From assembly GCA_013399875.1 (NCBI GenBank), contig VXAZ01006779.1:586554-650553 (forward strand): a stretch of 64,000 bases of DNA. Direction: 5' to 3'. The stretch comes from Gymnorhina tibicen. Lineage: Eukaryota; Chordata; Aves; Passeriformes; Artamidae. Made by a program: the position numbers and the translations under genes. Within the stretch, counting starts at the first letter, position 1; each line of letters starts with the position of its first letter. The notes beneath the pieces are model-generated. The model saw only the letters and a program-made list of their open reading frames with translations. It was not told the origin of the DNA and did no database searches. Of this stretch, positions 59,041-64,000 are shown piece after piece.

Positions 59041-62000
59041 TTTTCTCCTTTTTAAATTTTCATAGTTAAAATATCATATGCTTTTACTTGTGATACTGTC
59101 TCACTTACATCATCATTAAATTTATTGTTGCTTTGGTCTTCAGATTTTTTTTTTGCAAACAAAGCTTTTGATAGTTCACACAAGGAAAGTACCAAGACCA
59201 TGTACTGCATTATTAAAGAATTTTGTCTGAGGGGAAAAGGAAATATAATAATGCATGTTGTACTACAGGGCTATTTATCAAGGAAATTGGTAGAACATAC
59301 AAGAGCCTGAACAACTTTCTTTCTCTTTGAAATTAGCTGTAATTTAGCAAAAGTTTGGACAGATGGTTTTTCACCCAACATATATTTTTCTGTGGAAAAG
59401 ACTTGATATGTATGGAGATAATATTTATGTATTTATGATCATTTACACCAGGAAGTAAAAAGTTCCTTTTGCTACATCTGCCTTTCTCTTTCAACACATA
59501 TGTTCTGTCCTTCAGCAGCATGAATAACCTTCCTACTGTAAATTCCCTAATGGGTAGAATGATATTTAGCTCTTAGAATCCTCAAGTGAATATTCTCTTC
59601 CAAAACGTAAATCTACAAGACTTCTGAAGACACATGTTGAGTAAATATGTAAAGTATTGATAAGATTCCTGATTTTGCATAAAGTAAGGGTATATTTAGG
59701 GGCAACATTTGAAATCCGGTGAAGCTGGTAGGCCATTCAGCTAATTTGGACTCTGAAGTCAGTAAGTATTTTGCTGGAATTTTAATATCTTGTCTAACTT
59801 TTTGTGAAATCTTTACTGAGTGTTATGGTTCCTGCTGCTTCTGCTCTCCTCAACTGGTTAGAAAGGAAAATAAAACCTGGAATCCTGCAGAAAGTGTTCA
59901 GTTTCTTGTAACAGTAACTGTTCAGTTGACTAATTGTCTCTGTTTTGCAAATGAATCGTGTTCTCTCTAGATGATTTTGTGGCAGTGAGATGCCTAATGA
60001 AACAGAGTAAGAAATGTACTGACAAATGTTTGGAGGAGGAAAAGAATGTGAACCATATTTTGTTTTGAAAATAAAGAAACATTTGAAGTGTATCAGTAGG
60101 AACAGAGAAAGATAGTACTGGGTGAAAGTGAATTGCTGAAAAGTTACCTGTAAGTATTAGCACTAAACTTCTTGCCTTAGCTGGATTCTTCTTCTTTTTT
60201 ACTACTGTGCTTGGAATTGCCTTTACTGCTTGACATTAGTCTCTACTATATTGTTGTTATATATTTCTATTAAGAGTACTGCAGAATTAATGGTACAGAG
60301 ACCTTTAGTGAAACTACCTGTTAGAATCCTAAAATGAGTGCAACATCTCACAGCCCATCACTTGCAATTCCTGTCTTGCCATATTAATGAGTCTCAGACA
60401 GTGTTAATGCACCTGGAGGACGTGGGTCTCAAAAGCCCAAGTGCAGCATAAAGGAAATGGACATTCATTTGAGTCTTAGAGCCCCACGGGACCTTACAGG
60501 TATAAACTCGGCTATAAATTGACAAGCAACCTTGCTTGCCCTCAGGCTGTCTGAAATCTATGAGAAGAGAAGTTTGAAGTGTTTCAGGGAAAAAAAAACA
60601 ACACTCTAATGGGTTGCCATTTGTTTAAAATCCAGTTGTGGCACAGCGTTCTGTGTACATACTTTGTCTTGTTATGGTATATTAGGTGAATTTAAGCCCA
60701 CTGGCTACAGGTTTTCATAGCAAGTCAGCCATGCTTCCACACTGCTCAGTATTGACCAATATATATTAAACAGCTACCAGTGTGGGCTTTTTAGAGGAAG
60801 ATTAATAAATAACCATACAAATCCTTTGCCAGAATAAGACTGAATTAAGATGTTCTCTTTTGCTTTACTGCAGAATACAAGGAGTCTCAAACAGTCTATC
60901 ACTGTCTCTTTTGGAAAACAGGAAAAAAAGTACTTAGAAAGCAGACTGAGGGATTTGTCTTGCATGCTCAGATAAGTACTCTAGTATAACCCTCAAGTAG
61001 CCTGCAAATGTTGGCAAGCTTCTTCCTTAGGATTAAACCACTGTTTAGTAGTCATGTAGTATTGAATTAACAAGTACCATCCAGAAAGAAAAGTCTTTTC
61101 AATGCTGATACTTTCACGTATTAAGTTCTATTTTATTTTTGTTTTCCTCTGACAACTTTCTGCACTTTCGTCCTCTGCCAAAAGCAAATCAGAAGCAATT
61201 CCAATTGACAGTAAGTCTGATGGCTTATCAATAAAGGACAAAAGCACAAGAGATTCCAGGTGGAAGTAGGTTGTTCCCATTCAGATAATTATCACTTGTC
61301 CGCCAGAACAAAACTTGCCCTATTTTTATGTTTCTTGAGTAGGGCATTGGAGTGGGATACTGTTCCATTGACTTTTTCCTTTGTTTTGGGCAAGGCATTT
61401 CCTTATTATCATGAATTGTAGATATAATTACACTTAGCTTCCTTTTTAGGGATTGGTAAAGAGAAATGTATGTAGTTGCTTAGTTTTATTTTTTGATTTT
61501 AACCTTAAACCTCCTTTAAAACAGTTTCATGTTGTATGTAACTTCTTACAAAGCATGGGTAGTTTTATGGAAACCTAGAATCTTAATACAGTTGGTATAT
61601 ATGATTGCAGATATAAGTAGATGATTGGTTTGATTTTTCCGCCTTTCTTTTCCCTTGAAAGATCAGTTGAATTGGTAAATCAAGTAAGAAGGCAACCAGG
61701 ATCAATATCAGTAGAGATCCTGGAGATTACTGTGGAATGCTAACAATGAGACTTCTGAAAGTTCTCTTTCATATTCTATTTAAGGCACTGATTTGTAACT
61801 TGATTGGCTTGGGTTTGGCTCTTCTACACACATTTTGTATGAGTTTTGACAAGTTGTTTGGTTAAACCTCGCACGTGTTACATGGTTTACATTTGTGAAA
61901 TTGTGATAAAGATTATTTTTCTATTGCATTTGTACAACCCTTGTACTGCAATACACAGTGCTTGTAAATAAGACACATGCTTGTGAAGGACACTCTTCTG

Positions 62001-64000
62001 AACTGAAATAGTGCAAGTGAACATAATCATGAGATTTCAGGAACCTGGTTTCTACCAGATCATAAGGCAGGATTGATTATAAAGTACTTGTCCCTGAAAA
62101 GACCATTCATACCAGAAATAAACCACAGAATCTATTTTTCAGATTTCATAAAGCTTTTCCTTTTTAGAAAGAGTTTTGTGGAAAGTTTCACGTATTGTAT
62201 TTCTTCTATATAGCTTATCTGTCACTAATTCAGATGCAGAAATGTAGAATATCAATCATGTTGTTCTGTAACTGGTTCTAGGTTTCTCTGCATTTTGCTC
62301 AAGGAAAATTTCTCTATAACCATGAATTCTTGAAAGATTTACATAGAAAATCAAGAATAGTTTGTAGAACAAACATAAAAAATTCCTGTTGTGAGTGTCC
62401 CTTAGTCTTTACTAAAGAAGTTAAAAAGCAATTGCCCTGCAGTATCCAGGAGTGCTGGTCCTAATGTAGTCATAGAAGATCAGCATAAATGAGCACTATG
62501 AATATTCTCTAGGGCAGGATGAAGAAAATTGTTACAAAATTAGTCTAAACTGCTGTCCTTTCTCTCAAAATGCTCCAATGGCTAGAAAAAACTAGAACTC
62601 TGGTAGTCTGGATTTCTGGGAAAGACATATTGAAAGCTAAGAATAAAGAAAAAAACGTAGGTGCAGGATAATCTCCATGTTTCCACATCAACACTCAGTA
62701 GTATGGTTGACTAAGTAATGACAAGTGGGGTTTCACTTGCAGCATCTAACACAGTGTTTATTCAAATGAACCTGTTCACTATGTGATGTGCACCCCATAA
62801 TATAAAATGCAGAAGAGTTTTGTAGATTGTTCCTTTTGTATCCATCATCTTCACAGTTTCTTTGGCCTTAGTACACAAATTTCCTTTTAAATGGCTGTCA
62901 TTTGCCTTCTAACAGACACTAATGTTTTGACTTCCTATTGCACTGGGCAGTTTTAAGTTGGTGTTGCACTGGTGAAAGTAGTGGTGCTGTTGCCTCTGAG
63001 AAAATGGAAGAGCTCAGTAGTAACTCATATGCAGAGTCTTACCTTTTTTCTCTGAAATTTTGTCCAGCTTGAACTGTGCATAGTAAAAGTTTGACCATCA
63101 AAATAAAACAAAGATAGATGTGGTAGGAGCCACCTCCAACATTTTGCATTCTAATAGTGAGATTTTGGCTTTTTTCCAATTCAAATGAGCACAGTCACAA
63201 TTAGTCTTTATTATCCAGAGAAAAAACAAATGTTGAATCATAGCTTCATATCCTAGAGTGTTTGCTATATAATACATATTGAATTTCATTTGTATGCTGT
63301 ATGCATATGTTTACTATGCTGAAAGCTGATTACCCAATTTCTTCTAAAGTCTTCGAAGGCGCTGTGCCAGCCCTTCCTAAAGTTTGCAAGCATATTGTTT
63401 TTGACAGTCAGGAGAGTTTGAGATTTCTGTATTAATTACTCTGTTTACATAAAAATGAGCTTTATATCATTTGTGTATTCCTGTTATACGCATTTTAGAA
63501 ATTACGGCGTAATTACAGCAATTGCTTAAACTGCATGTGGTGTCTAATTTAATTTAATAAGATGCAACTACATCATTTTTCACATCTCATAAAACTAAAT
63601 ATGTGAGAGAGTGAAGTCATAATGAAATGTTGTAATAGTATATTACACATAGATTTCTAAAAACATTATTCATTTACTTAATGGTAATTATTCACATAGT
63701 TAAGAAAGATTGGTGTATTTGTCTCCATATGTAATGTATAAAGTATGTGAATGATTACTACTTCTCACTTTGTTTCTTTACACAAAGAAATGCATGTTAC
63801 CTTTTTTCTTCGATGTAGGGCATAGCCTTTACCAGTTTCAGTCCAGTAATATTAACTCTACTCTGTGGTAATGCATTTTAGTAAGCCAAAAGGGATGGCC
63901 ATTTATCAGACTTGACAAGTGGTGGCTGAATAATAACTTTCCTGTAATGCAGACGCTTTCCTGAATGTTTAAGTGCTGATGGTTTGAACATTACAGCTCA

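Larger units (their letters stand above)
58298..64000. other. AT-rich stretch without a gene
   Basis: Nothing supportable as gene or transposon. It carries the (TTTA)n and (TTTGG)n tracts at 58832-59040. The remaining sequence to the window end appears unique. Open frames are short and without coding bias. Confidence 0.5.

Noticed and set aside
58855..59055. 66-codon frame made of F, G, W, V and L
   Set aside because: It is a translation of the (TTTGG)n low-complexity tract.

Overview
This is an AT-rich vertebrate window with no complete gene that I can support. The best taxonomic clue is at least seven fragments of CR1 non-LTR retrotransposon. Several still carry the CR1-type 3' tail (ATTCTRTG-like octamers, no poly-A) and recognisable CR1 reverse-transcriptase blocks. 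Three solo-type LTRs also look like LTRs I know from bird genomes. Together these point to a bird, or less likely another sauropsid; I cannot name the species. The window opens exactly on an EcoRI site (GAATTC), which fits a cloned insert end but could be chance. No operons, bacterial signals, tRNA, rRNA or CRISPR were seen.

Layout. 1-6356: AT-rich unique-looking DNA. 6357-6619: CR1 3' end (+). 9731-9940: CR1 (-). 11330-12296: degraded CR1 (+). 12297-19165: AT-rich unique DNA. 19166-19655: LTR (+) with a G-quadruplex motif near its 3' end. 21885-22013 and 23075-23203: a diverged direct duplication about 1.2 kb apart. 23204-24698: CR1 (+) with RT-derived reading frames. 29171-29875: solo LTR (-) with perfect 5-bp inverted ends. 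30431-30512: pure hexanucleotide microsatellite. 33615-34110: second LTR of the 19-kb type (+), followed by a GTT-type triplet tract. 35225-36608: best preserved CR1 (+), with a 714-nt open RT frame whose active site is damaged. 37497-37760: possible LTR scrap. 38164-38259: CpG-dense island with coding-like codon-position bias, the only exon candidate. 40265-40790: very old CR1 (-). 40791-57827: long AT-rich stretch with simple repeats and a perfect 32-bp palindrome. 57828-58297: CR1 3' end (+). 58298-64000: AT-rich unique DNA with (TTTA)n and (TTTGG)n tracts.

The sequence reads as intergenic or intronic DNA shaped by old retroelements. The reading frames longer than 60 codons are mostly chance frames in AT-rich DNA or relics of CR1. 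The items I would check first are the 38.2-kb exon candidate, the duplicated segment at 21.9/23.1 kb and the 29.2-29.9 kb LTR. Repeat family names rest on recognition, not on a database search.
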